Part shown: positions 7,036-14,046 of the stretch, one piece after another
Position numbering within the stretch: position 1 is the stretch's first letter
How the letters are laid out: the number at the start of each line of letters is the position of its first letter
Assembly: GCA_023260315.1 (NCBI GenBank)
Contig: JALQVQ010000155.1
Location: forward strand, 1-16,828
Source of the DNA: Burkholderiaceae bacterium
Lineage (GTDB): Bacteria > Pseudomonadota > Gammaproteobacteria > Burkholderiales > Burkholderiaceae_C
Reading direction: 5' to 3'
Length of the DNA: 16,828 nucleotides
Made by a program: the position numbers and the translations under genes
Notes under the pieces: model-generated
What the model was told of the DNA's origin: nothing
The model's database searches: none
What the model saw: the letters and a program-made list of their open reading frames with translations, nothing else

Positions 7036-8368
7036 GTGACAGCTCCTTCAGATCAACTTGCGTATTGCTCGCGCTTTTTTTCGCAAGGTAGAACACGGTT
7101 GAGACGTAGGCCGCTAACAGCAGCGCGTAAAGCAAAAGGTAAATGGTCAAAGAAGCCGCGATGTTGCTGGGTGGAACGCCCGATGCGGCATCGGCGGTGC
7201 GTAAAACGCCGTACACCAGCCAAGGTTGACGCCCAATTTCTGTGACATACCAACCTGGGACAACGGCGAACCATCCCGAGAAGGTCATCAGACTCAAACC
7301 GATGGCGATATAGGCTGGGGGTTCACCGTCACGCCGCAATTTAACGCTGCACCACCAGCTGGTCGCGAGCATCAGCAGACCCACGCCGACCATGATCCGG
7401 AACGCCCAAAACACGGGGCCGACCGGTGGATGGTCGTCACCGAAGGCATCCAAGCCTTTCACCTCGCCGTTAGCGTCGTGCGTCAGGTAAAACGATGCCA
7501 ACTTCGGTATGGACAGCTCGTAGCGGTTCACTTTTTGCTCAGCATCTGGGACGGCGAACAACACGGCGCCAACCCCCTTATCTGTTTTCCAGATGCCTTC
7601 CATGGCGGCGAGTTTCGCTGGCTGATGTTCGAGGGTGTTGAGGCCATGCATGTCGCCAACCAAAATTTGAATGGGGATCAGCGCGGCGGCGACCCAAACC
7701 CCAACGCGCATGGTGGCGCGTATCTCGCTAGAGCGCTCGCCTTTAAGCCAGCGATAAGCGCTCAGACCCGCCACCAAGAAGGCGACAGTCAAGCCCGAAG
7801 CCAACAGCATGTGGGTCATCCGGTAGGGGAATGAGGGGTTGAAAATGACGTCAAACCAGCTGATGACGTGCGCTTTACCGTCAATCATCTCGAATCCGGT
7901 TGGTGTTTGCATCCAAGAGTCGAGCGCCAAAATCCAAAAGGCGGAGGCCGTTGTACCCACAGCGACCAATACCGTTGCCAACGTGTGGACCCACTCACTG
8001 ACGCGACCCCGTCCGAAGAGCATGATGCCCAACATCGTGGCTTCTAAGAAGAAGGCGGTCAGAACCTCGTAGGCCAGAAGGGGGCCCGCAATGTTACCCA
8101 CGGTGTTCATGAATCCAGGCCAGTTGGTACCGAACTGAAAGCTCATGGTGATGCCGCTTACAGCACCAATCGCGAAGGTTAGGGCGAAAATTTTGATCCA
8201 AAACTGGTAAGCAGCCATCCAATGCGCTTGGCCAGTCGTGAGGAATCTTGCCTTGAAAAATATTAAGAACCATCCCAGCGCGATGCTGATGGTCGGAAAA
8301 AGAATATGGAATGTGATGTTGGCCGCAAACTGCATGCGAGCCAAAACCAGTGCATCAAGTGAGTCCAT
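7028..8368 (-). CDS. cydA: Cytochrome bd-type quinol oxidase subunit I, short Q-loop (CioA-like)
   Basis: Haem-bearing subunit I that oxidises quinol and reduces oxygen without pumping protons. The 446 residues include the haem b595/d ligand candidates H21, E101 and E109, and the haem b558 ligands H186 (YRMTHML) and M326 (FWAFRIMVG). They also include the Q-loop residues K252 and E257 in HQPAKLAAMEG and the GRQPW motif (379-383). The segment between the Q-loop start and FWAFRIM is short, lacking the extra insertion of E. coli CydA (522 residues). This is the class called cyanide-insensitive oxidase in Pseudomonas. AGGGGA precedes the ATG. An AT-rich region with two inverted repeats lies upstream. 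Confidence 0.94.
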   Translation of the reverse strand: MDSLDALVLARMQFAANITFHILFPTISIALGWFLIFFKARFLTTGQAHWMAAYQFWIKIFALTFAIGAVSGITMSFQFGTNWPGFMNTVGNIAGPLLAYEVLTAFFLEATMLGIMLFGRGRVSEWVHTLATVLVAVGTTASAFWILALDSWMQTPTGFEMIDGKAHVISWFDVIFNPSFPYRMTHMLLASGLTVAFLVAGLSAYRWLKGERSSEIRATMRVGVWVAAALIPIQILVGDMHGLNTLEHQPAKLAAMEGIWKTDKGVGAVLFAVPDAEQKVNRYELSIPKLASFYLTHDANGEVKGLDAFGDDHPPVGPVFWAFRIMVGVGLLMLATSWWCSVKLRRDGEPPAYIAIGLSLMTFSGWFAVVPGWYVTEIGRQPWLVYGVLRTADAASGVPPSNIAASLTIYLLLYALLLAAYVSTVFYLAKKSASNTQVDLKELSHA

Positions 8369-8389
8369 TCGGCTTCCCCTAAAGCAAAT

Positions 8390-8420
8390 ATTAGAAACTA
8401 ATTATATTGTAAATTAATAT
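8390..8420 (-). promoter_or_regulatory. AT-rich palindromes in the cydAB promoter region
   Basis: ATTAG-AAA-CTAAT (8390-8402) and ATATT-N7-AATAT (8404-8420) lie 22-52 nt upstream of the cydA start in an unusually AT-rich stretch. A minus-strand TTTACA near 8409-8414 with TATTTG 17 nt on could be the core promoter. These look like operator sites for an unidentified regulator; I do not see a complete FNR/ANR box. Confidence 0.35.
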
Positions 8421-8460
8421 GTACCTCAGCCCATCAACTTTGCTGGCTACAGCGGATGCG

Positions 8461-9099
8461 CTATGCAGGTTTTTGCGTTGCGCGGCGCCTGTTTGTTGTT
8501 TGGGGCGACATTAACTCGCCTCCGCGGCTGCCAGGTTTCGTTTTTGACAGGATGCCCCGCTCCCTTGCCTTTTGAATCCAACTCACAACGGTGCGTTGGG
8601 ACACGCCGTGGGTTGCGGCGATGTTTTTTGCGTACCCGCGACCGCCCGCCAAGTAAGTCTTCACGACGCTCTCTAAGAACGCATCGCTTAAGCGCGTCTT
8701 GTCGTTGATATTGACGGCCATCGCAGCTTGCGGAAAGCCGTCGGTCGGAAGTGGGAACGCGAACGGATCGACGCCAGCTTTTAGCAGTGCCGGCACTGTA
8801 ATCGTTACGACATCCAAAGGCGACTGCCAGCGAAATGCCGCTTGCAACATCGGCGGCACCAATCCAACCGGGGAGGACACGGTCATTTGGGTAAGGCGTG
8901 GCGCGCCATCCAGCAAAACCACTTCAGCGGACGCTTTGAAGGCAACGACGCCTGTTGGTTCGTGGCGCCAGACCAGATCAACGCCGACGGGCAACGTCAC
9001 CGTTTCGCCGTTAGGGGCGATCCAAGTCGATTTTGGACCCCTGATTCGCTTAAGCGTTGATGACTTGCTGCATTCGTTCCAAAAATCCGCGTCTTGCAC
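8461..9099 (-). CDS. Unrecognised protein with C-terminal helix-turn-helix
   Basis: 212 residues beginning at a GTG preceded by AAGGGG, a good ribosome binding site. I do not recognise the N-terminal 135 residues; they read as mixed strands (for example GETVTLPVGVDLVWRHEPTG). Residues 137-183 form a likely helix-turn-helix: LSDAFLESVVKTYLAGGRGY then AKNIAATHGVSQRTVVSWIQ and KARERGIL, like the DNA-binding part of helper/transposase-type or ParB-like HTH domains. The last 25 residues are basic and probably disordered. No catalytic or recombinase motif is visible. It is divergent from the small gene at 9265 and lies 92 nt upstream of cydA on the same strand. A perfect 14-bp palindrome in its own upstream region could be its operator. 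Confidence 0.75.
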   Translation of the reverse strand: MQDADFWNECSKSSTLKRIRGPKSTWIAPNGETVTLPVGVDLVWRHEPTGVVAFKASAEVVLLDGAPRLTQMTVSSPVGLVPPMLQAAFRWQSPLDVVTITVPALLKAGVDPFAFPLPTDGFPQAAMAVNINDKTRLSDAFLESVVKTYLAGGRGYAKNIAATHGVSQRTVVSWIQKARERGILSKTKPGSRGGELMSPQTTNRRRATQKPA

Positions 9100-9122
9100 C
9101 TTGCCCCTTGATGTTGGGTATA

Positions 9123-9136
9123 AAAATGATCATTTT
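9123..9136. promoter_or_regulatory. Perfect 14-bp palindrome AAAATGATCATTTT
   Basis: It lies 24 nt upstream of the GTG start of the HTH gene, next to a minus-strand TATACC that may be the -10. A plausible autoregulatory operator; the symmetry is seen, the role is inferred. Confidence 0.4.
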
Positions 9137-9264
9137 AAAGCGGCGTGGCTCTGGGCGAACTTGAATCGCGGGCGGGTGTCGTCATACGGCGAAAGCTTGC
9201 ATATGTAAAGTTGGTTACAATGTCAGCCTGAAATTTCTCATTGCAACCAGAGCATGCAACCTAA

Positions 9265-9639
9265 ATGATGTCGACCCAGCCACGCGCGGTCACCGTGCCG
9301 ACGTATATCCATCAGTTCTATGCTGGAAAGTACGCGGCGTCTGCCAGCAGATTTTCGGATTTGCCTGCGTTCAGGTCTTTCGTCGGTTATCAGGTGCGGC
9401 TGGTCAATGCGCTTTTGTCGAAAGCAAAAGGCTTTGAAGTCGATCAAGCGGCAACCGTCATCAGTTTCAACCATTACTTTGTCACTGCAGACTTCGACGA
9501 CTTGCTTGAGTTGCTCCGCGAATTGGCGAATCACGGGATCGTAGATGCCCGCTTAACAGCGAGTGCGGTCGTTGAAATCGACGCATTGCGGGCTCAATTT
9601 GACAGAGACACGGCGTCTTTTAGACGCATGTTCCGCTAA
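9265..9639 (+). CDS. Small hypothetical protein
   Basis: 124 residues (123 from the second ATG at 9268); not recognised. It is predicted mostly helical and soluble, with no signal peptide and no cysteines. Seen: PTYIHQFYAGKYAASASRFS, FVGYQVRLVNALLSKAKGFE, SFNHYFVTADFDDLLELLRE and a C-terminal helix EIDALRAQFDRDTASFRRMF. TACAAT at 9216-9221 could be a -10, but no good -35 is placed; the ribosome binding site is weak. The codon pattern looks like a real gene and the opposite strand offers nothing better. It is divergent from the HTH gene and 108 nt ahead of the YdjM-like gene; shared function cannot be argued. Confidence 0.6.
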   Translation: MMSTQPRAVTVPTYIHQFYAGKYAASASRFSDLPAFRSFVGYQVRLVNALLSKAKGFEVDQAATVISFNHYFVTADFDDLLELLRELANHGIVDARLTASAVVEIDALRAQFDRDTASFRRMFR

Positions 9640-9747
9640 CCAGACCGGCTGTCTGTTGCGGGGCCCCATGCGATCGCCTGTGCGCGGTTGTCGGGTAATC
9701 GATGTGTTGCCAGACTGGCGCTTTGTAGATGGGTACAGTCGAGCCGT

Positions 9748-10755
9748 ATGGACTCTGTTACGCAAATTCTGTTGGGCGCCTCCGTGGGTGTCGCTGTCAT
9801 GGGCCGGCGCACCGCTGTTTGGAAATCTGCACTTTGGGGTGGCGTGGCTGGCCTCTTACCAGACCTGGATGTTCTGCTGGACCACGGCGACCCCGTTTTG
9901 AATATGGTGCGTCATCGTGCAGAGACGCACGCGTTGTTGTTATTAACGCTGTTTGCCATCCCGTTCGCCTGGGTCGTCAGTGACGCGCACCGAGAACGCC
10001 CGTTGTATCGATGGTGGTTCGCGGCACTGGCCCTGGCGCTGGTGACGCATCCACTGCTGGATCTCATGACCATTTACGGCACACAGGTCTTGCAGCCGTT
10101 CACCGACGAGGCATATGGGCTCGGGAGTATGTTCATCGTTGATCCGTTGTATACATTGCCGCTGCTCTTTGGTTTGGTTGCCGCGTTGCGAATGCGGGAA
10201 GCGGCGAGGGGTCTGCGTTTCAACCGTTGGGCCTTGGGTTTTAGTACGTTTTACTTGGCGTGGAGTGTGCTCGCCCAGGCCTGGGTGCTGCAGCACGCGC
10301 GCCAATCGCTGGAAGCGCTCGATTTGCCAACGGCACACGTTTTTGTGACACCCGCGCCGCTGACAACCATGCTGTGGCGAGTTGTGGCTGTTGACGGTGA
10401 CCAGTTCCACGAGGGCTACTATGCGCTGCTTGATGGCGGTCGGCCCGTGCGTTTCAACGCGTTCGAGCGGGGCGAGTCGCTTCTGCAGCAGCACGCCAAC
10501 CACCCGCACATCCAACGCCTCGCTCGCTTTACTGACGGTTTTCTGAAGCTTAAGCGCAATGGCGACAACTTGGTTGTCACAGACTTGCGCATGGGGCAAG
10601 AGCCCGATTACGTCTTTTCGTTTGACATCGGTCCGCCGCTCAAACCAGGTGAGGTTCAGCGGCCTGCGGTGCAAATGGCGTATGGGGTTAACGTCGGTCA
10701 GGCGTTTGGGTGGTTGGGGCAGCGGCTGCTGGGCAGAGATGTGCAGCCGTACTGA
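9748..10755 (+). CDS. YdjM/DUF457-type membrane-bound metal-dependent hydrolase family protein
   Basis: 335 residues. The N-terminal domain (1-160) is the YdjM-like membrane domain: MDSVTQILLGASVG opening, LLPDLDVLLDHGD (37-48), HRAETHALLLL (56-66) and VTHPLLDLMTIYGTQVLQPF (99-118), giving conserved D39, D41, H56, H61, H101 and D105 as likely metal ligands. Several transmembrane helices follow, then a soluble C-terminal part (about 195-335) of unknown role. The ATG at 9748 is chosen because homologues start MDS-T-; the frame is open 20 codons upstream but without a convincing start. The ribosome binding site is weak (GAG 5 nt upstream). The family is named as a predicted hydrolase, but its reaction is not established. 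Confidence 0.85.
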   Translation: MDSVTQILLGASVGVAVMGRRTAVWKSALWGGVAGLLPDLDVLLDHGDPVLNMVRHRAETHALLLLTLFAIPFAWVVSDAHRERPLYRWWFAALALALVTHPLLDLMTIYGTQVLQPFTDEAYGLGSMFIVDPLYTLPLLFGLVAALRMREAARGLRFNRWALGFSTFYLAWSVLAQAWVLQHARQSLEALDLPTAHVFVTPAPLTTMLWRVVAVDGDQFHEGYYALLDGGRPVRFNAFERGESLLQQHANHPHIQRLARFTDGFLKLKRNGDNLVVTDLRMGQEPDYVFSFDIGPPLKPGEVQRPAVQMAYGVNVGQAFGWLGQRLLGRDVQPY

Positions 10756-10833
10756 TGTGGATTTGAAAACAGGCGTGTATTGCGCAGGAATGTTTCACGA
10801 CAAGGGTAGTGGTTTATCCGGTATCGGTTTGTT

Positions 10834-11061
10834 TTGGTGATTGCGATCCAGCCGGCGACGTATGGCGAGAGCATTGAGGTGCACACCAGCATTGTTGAGT
10901 GGCGAAACAAAACATTCACCCAGCGCCACGTCGTCAAACGGGGTGATACCGTTGTGTGCGAAGGAACCGAGGTGCGCGCGTTTTGCATCAAAGACCCCGA
11001 CCAGTCGGGGCGGATCAAGGTCATTCCTGTCCCGGCGTTCATCCGCGAGGCTTGCAGTTAA
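10834..11061 (+). pseudogene. C-terminal remnant of a 4HBT (hot-dog) acyl-CoA thioesterase
   Basis: About 75 codons match the second half of 4-hydroxybenzoyl-CoA-type thioesterases: ATYGESIEVHTSIVEWRNKT, then FTQRHVVKRGDTVVCEGTEV and a C-terminal IPVPAFIREACS. Intact members are about 135-145 residues. The first half with the catalytic Asp region is absent: the frame is blocked by TAG at 10807, and the other frames between 10756 and 10833 show no matching sequence. It is therefore probably a 5'-deleted remnant joined to the end of the YdjM-like gene. Its stop overlaps the MarR stop by 4 nt on the other strand. Such thioesterases accompany aromatic-acid catabolic genes, like the hydroxylase next door. 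A functional short protein is possible but unlikely. Confidence 0.6.
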
Positions 11062-11567
11062 GGCGTGTCTGCGAGTGGCTCCTCGATTGACGTGCCATCC
11101 AAGCGATCCATATTGTCCAAAAGTTTCAGCAGGTAATGCAGGGTATGGGCGATGTCGTTGGTCGAAAAATCTGCGAGCGCCTGGTCGTAAAAAGCATGAA
11201 TTTTCGGCATCGCCTGCATGGCCCAAACGTGTCGACCGGTGTCCGTCATTTGTATCAAACGGGCACGGCGGTCATTTTTGTCTGCAGTGGCGCAGATGTG
11301 TCCGTCGCGCGTCATCCGACCAAGCACGCCTGTGAGGTTCTGCCGGCTGACCTTCAAGTAATTCGCCAGCTCGTTGATGCTGATGCCCCCGGCTTTGTCT
11401 GGCAGCGAGAGGGCGCCCAACACCGCCCATTGTTGCGTCGTTAAGCCTTCGCTTTCAACAGCGCGGCCCCCCGTTTTGTGCATCAAGTTGGCACATTGAT
11501 AAAGCCGGAAAAACAGCCGATTTGCCAACTCCATCCGGGCGATATGGTGTGTGTTTTGCTCTTCCAT
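11058..11567 (-). CDS. MarR-family regulator, MobR-like
   Basis: 169-residue winged-helix repressor. The HTH is in SINELANYLKVSRQNLTGVL (63-82) with the wing DRRARLIQMTDTGR (99-112), both typical of MarR proteins; helices at the two ends form the dimer. The start at 11567 (MEEQNTHHIARMELANRLFF) suits family length; the frame is open further upstream (ATG at 11585 and 11714), but that extra stretch is Cys/His/Asn-rich and unlike a MarR N-terminus. It is divergent from a 3-hydroxybenzoate-4-hydroxylase-like gene, the same layout as mobR-mobA of Comamonas testosteroni, where MobR represses mobA and responds to 3-hydroxybenzoate. The same role is inferred here. Confidence 0.9.
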   Translation of the reverse strand: MEEQNTHHIARMELANRLFFRLYQCANLMHKTGGRAVESEGLTTQQWAVLGALSLPDKAGGISINELANYLKVSRQNLTGVLGRMTRDGHICATADKNDRRARLIQMTDTGRHVWAMQAMPKIHAFYDQALADFSTNDIAHTLHYLLKLLDNMDRLDGTSIEEPLADTP

Positions 11568-11609
11568 GTGTTTTTGAGCCTGCATCAACTGGTGGACTGA
11601 ATAATTTTT

Positions 11610-11623
11610 ATCAGTGTACTGAT
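11610..11623. promoter_or_regulatory. Putative MarR operator
   Basis: ATCAGT-GT-ACTGAT is a perfect 6-bp inverted repeat 43 nt upstream of the regulator start and 155 nt upstream of the hydroxylase. Size and symmetry suit a MarR dimer site. A second palindrome, ATGCATGCAT (11726-11735), lies nearer the hydroxylase. Confidence 0.5.
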
Positions 11624-11707
11624 GGTTGTTGATTTGTGATACATTATCGCAATATACGTTTGATTGCTCGCACGCGCTTTTATGTATCGTGCAATTATGA
11701 CATGCTA

Positions 11708-11736
11708 TTGACATAAATAAGCCTTATGCATGCATG
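11708..11736 (+). promoter_or_regulatory. Possible hydroxylase promoter (consensus -35 only)
   Basis: TTGACA at 11708-11713 is a perfect -35, but 17 nt downstream stands only TGCATG, a poor -10 that overlaps the ATGCATGCAT palindrome. Positions are tentative. Confidence 0.3.
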
Positions 11737-11778
11737 TGATGAGGCGTCAATAAACACCGTACACAGGGCGCGTAGTCG

Positions 11779-13698
11779 ATGCAGTTTTACAAAGATGGTT
11801 TTCGGGGTGGCAATCCAGATATCAAACAAGCCGCTCCCAATCGACGCAACCGCGGACCCCATGAGCCGCTGCCCCCAACCGTTGATGTGCTGATCGCGGG
11901 CACCGGCCCGGCCGGTTTGTGCTTGGCTGCACAGTTGGCGCAATTCCCTGAGATCGAGACCTTGATTGTTGAGCGCATGCCCAGCAACATCATCAAGGGC
12001 AAGGCGGATGGCATCAACACCCGATCAATGGAAATGTTCCAAGCCTTTGGCTTCGCAGACAAGGTCAAACGAGAGACCTATTGGGTGAATCAAACGGCAT
12101 TCTGGATGCCTGACCCAGCCAATCCAACGCAGATCAAGCGGGTGGGGCGTGTGCAGGATGTGGCCGATGACAGCTCCGAGATGCCGCACATTTTGATCAA
12201 CCAAGCGCGCTTGCACGAGCTGTTTTTGGAGGTCATGAAAAACGCACCGTCTCGGCTAGAACCCGACTACGGCTGGGAGATCCTAAACGTCGAAGTCGAT
12301 CCGAATACCGATGACCATCCTGTCACGGTCACACTGCGCGACGCGTCGGGCTTGAATTGGGGTGCGACCCGCCAGGTTCGGGCCAACTACGTTGTCGGTT
12401 GCGATGGGGCGCACTCAGCCGTTCGCAAAGCCATTGGCGGTGAGTTGCACGGCGATGCGGCGAACCAGGCGTGGGGGGTCATGGACCTACTGGCCAATAC
12501 AGATTTCCCAGATATTCGTCAGAAGTGTTTGATCTCTTCAGCCAGCGAGGGCAATCTGTTGCTCCTGCCGAGGGAGGGGGGCTATATTTTCCGCATCTAT
12601 GTTGAGCTCGATAAGCTCAACGTGGGCGAGCGGGCAGCGCAGCGCAAGCTGTCCCAAGCGGATATGCTGGCGGCCGCCAATCGCATCATCAGCCCTTATT
12701 CGTTCGACGTTAAAGAGGTGGTCTGGTGGTCGATTTATGACATTGGGCACAGCATCACGGATAGGTTCGATGATGTGCCAGAGGGCGTTGATCGCAACCC
12801 CCGCGTCTTCACTGCCGGGGACGCTTGCCATACCCACTCGCCCAAGGCGGGACAGGGCATGAACGTGTCCATGCAAGACACCTTCAACTTGGGTTGGAAG
12901 TTGGTGCACGTCCTACAAGGCCGTGCCGATGCAAAGTTGCTTCGAAGCTACTCAAAAGAGCGTTTTACCGAAGCCAAGCGTTTGGTTGAGACCGATCACA
13001 AATGGGCACGTGTCATGTCAGCGCCAACCACGCAGGCAGAGCGTGAGGGGCGCGAAGAGCCCCGCATCATCCGCCAGTTCAAAGACAATTTGGAGTTCAC
13101 CGGCGGCAATGCCGTGCATTACGACGCATCCAACCTGTTTGCCGGCGATGCGCACCAGGCGTTGGCCACCGGAGAGATGGTTGGGCGCCGCTTCCATTCG
13201 GCGCCCGTGGTGCGCTTGGCCGATGCCAAGCAAATGCAGCTGGGTCATGTGGCCGAAGCTGATGCCCGTTGGCGGCTGTATGTGTTTGCTGGTCGGGGCG
13301 ACAGCGGTGAGCCGGGCTCGGCGGTTCGCCAGCTGGCTGATTGGTTGGCGTCGGCGGCAGACTCGCCTGTTGTGCGGCACACCCGGCCCGGTGAAGACAT
13401 CGACGCTGTCATCGATGTGCGGGTGATTTTTCAGCAGACCTTTGATCAATTGGCTTACGAAAAGATGCCCAGCCTGCTGCGCCCTAAAACTGGCAAATTG
13501 GGCTTACAAGACCATGAAAAAGTGTTTTGCGTCGACCACAAAGGGGTGGGGGACATCTTCGACATGCGCGGTATTGACCGCGCGCGCGGCTGCATGGTCG
13601 TGGTGCGACCCGATCAGTATGTGGCACACGTGTTGCCGCTGGATGCCTATGCGGCGTTATCGCAATTCTTTGCGGGTATCTTGAAGCACGACCGCTGA
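11779..13698 (+). CDS. mobA: FAD-dependent aromatic hydroxylase, 3-hydroxybenzoate 4-monooxygenase (MobA) type
   Basis: Flavin monooxygenase expected to use NADPH and oxygen to hydroxylate a phenolic acid; for MobA, 3-hydroxybenzoate to protocatechuate. The 639 residues equal the length I recall for C. testosteroni MobA. Seen: the FAD fingerprint DVLIAGTGPAGLCLAAQL (36-53), ADGINTRSMEMF (76-87) with the conserved active-site Asp, the DG motif VVGCDGAHSAVR (205-216), the GD motif VFTAGDACHTHSPKAGQGMN (343-362), and a C-terminal thioredoxin-like domain (about 460-639; QLGH, RWRLYVFAG, VVVRPDQYVAHVLPL). These mark the phenol-2-monooxygenase/MobA branch. A divergent MarR gene supports the MobA assignment. 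No protocatechuate ring-cleavage genes are in the window. Substrate is inferred; a related phenolic acid is possible. Confidence 0.85.
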   Translation: MQFYKDGFRGGNPDIKQAAPNRRNRGPHEPLPPTVDVLIAGTGPAGLCLAAQLAQFPEIETLIVERMPSNIIKGKADGINTRSMEMFQAFGFADKVKRETYWVNQTAFWMPDPANPTQIKRVGRVQDVADDSSEMPHILINQARLHELFLEVMKNAPSRLEPDYGWEILNVEVDPNTDDHPVTVTLRDASGLNWGATRQVRANYVVGCDGAHSAVRKAIGGELHGDAANQAWGVMDLLANTDFPDIRQKCLISSASEGNLLLLPREGGYIFRIYVELDKLNVGERAAQRKLSQADMLAAANRIISPYSFDVKEVVWWSIYDIGHSITDRFDDVPEGVDRNPRVFTAGDACHTHSPKAGQGMNVSMQDTFNLGWKLVHVLQGRADAKLLRSYSKERFTEAKRLVETDHKWARVMSAPTTQAEREGREEPRIIRQFKDNLEFTGGNAVHYDASNLFAGDAHQALATGEMVGRRFHSAPVVRLADAKQMQLGHVAEADARWRLYVFAGRGDSGEPGSAVRQLADWLASAADSPVVRHTRPGEDIDAVIDVRVIFQQTFDQLAYEKMPSLLRPKTGKLGLQDHEKVFCVDHKGVGDIFDMRGIDRARGCMVVVRPDQYVAHVLPLDAYAALSQFFAGILKHDR

Positions 13699-14046
13699 CC
13701 AACGACAGACCCCCACGCTCCGATTGCTTAAATTTTCACATTGGCTGGAAATTTTTTCAATCGCGAGCAGCCGTCGGTTTGGCCTCGGCCAGTACGCCGT
13801 GGCATGTACCTGCGTAACGGTTCTCTGACCTAACGTGCGAGGCATTTGCGGGGGAAAAAATCTCGCTCATTTTGTAACTTTGTTACTTCGCGTTGCCTGA
13901 CCCCACGTGGCACAAGCGTGACACCCCCTGTGGGTTATCCCTAGCGTTCTCAGGGTTGCGCAGGCGCATATTCGGGTCACCTGCTGTCGCGCCGCGATGG
14001 TGGGAAAAGAGTGTTCGTGAGATTTTTTTTATAAAAGGGACAAATC
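13699..14046. other. 348-nt intergenic region, promoter side of the beta-propeller gene
   Basis: No coding potential that I trust. It holds a 5-bp-arm inverted repeat GTAAC-TTT-GTTAC (13874-13886), CCACGTGG (13913-13920 region), and just before the next gene a T8 run and AGGGA ribosome binding site. No convincing terminator follows the hydroxylase and I cannot place a firm promoter. Confidence 0.5.

Noticed and set aside
7226..7834. 202-codon plus-strand open frame
   Set aside because: It lies wholly antisense to the well-conserved cydA; composition (His/Gln/Gly/Pro-rich) is that of a shadow frame.
8430..8450. FNR/ANR box upstream of cydA
   Set aside because: Only one half (TTGAT on the minus strand) is present; the partner ATCAA is missing.
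9641..9655. CAGAC-N5-GTCTG hairpin after the small hypothetical gene
   Set aside because: Five-bp stem with no following T-run; could occur by chance.
9688..9747. Longer TTG start for the YdjM-like protein
   Set aside because: The added 20 residues (MSGNRCVARLALCRWVQSSR) precede a typical family N-terminus MDSVTQILLG and have no ribosome binding site.
9943..10674. 243-codon minus-strand open frame
   Set aside because: Antisense to the YdjM-like gene, which has recognisable motifs; the reverse product has none.
11637..11653. CRP-like site TGTGA...TCGCA in the MarR-hydroxylase interval
   Set aside because: The spacer is 7 rather than 6 and one half deviates, so no CRP site is claimed.
11568..11714. 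N-terminal extension of the MarR regulator to an ATG at 11714
   Set aside because: The extension would cross the putative operator and is unlike any MarR N-terminus; the ATG at 11567 gives normal length.
13913..13935. Sigma-54 promoter (TGGCAC) before the dehydrogenase gene
   Set aside because: The -12 element reads TGAC instead of TTGC at the required spacing and the position is over 100 nt from the start.
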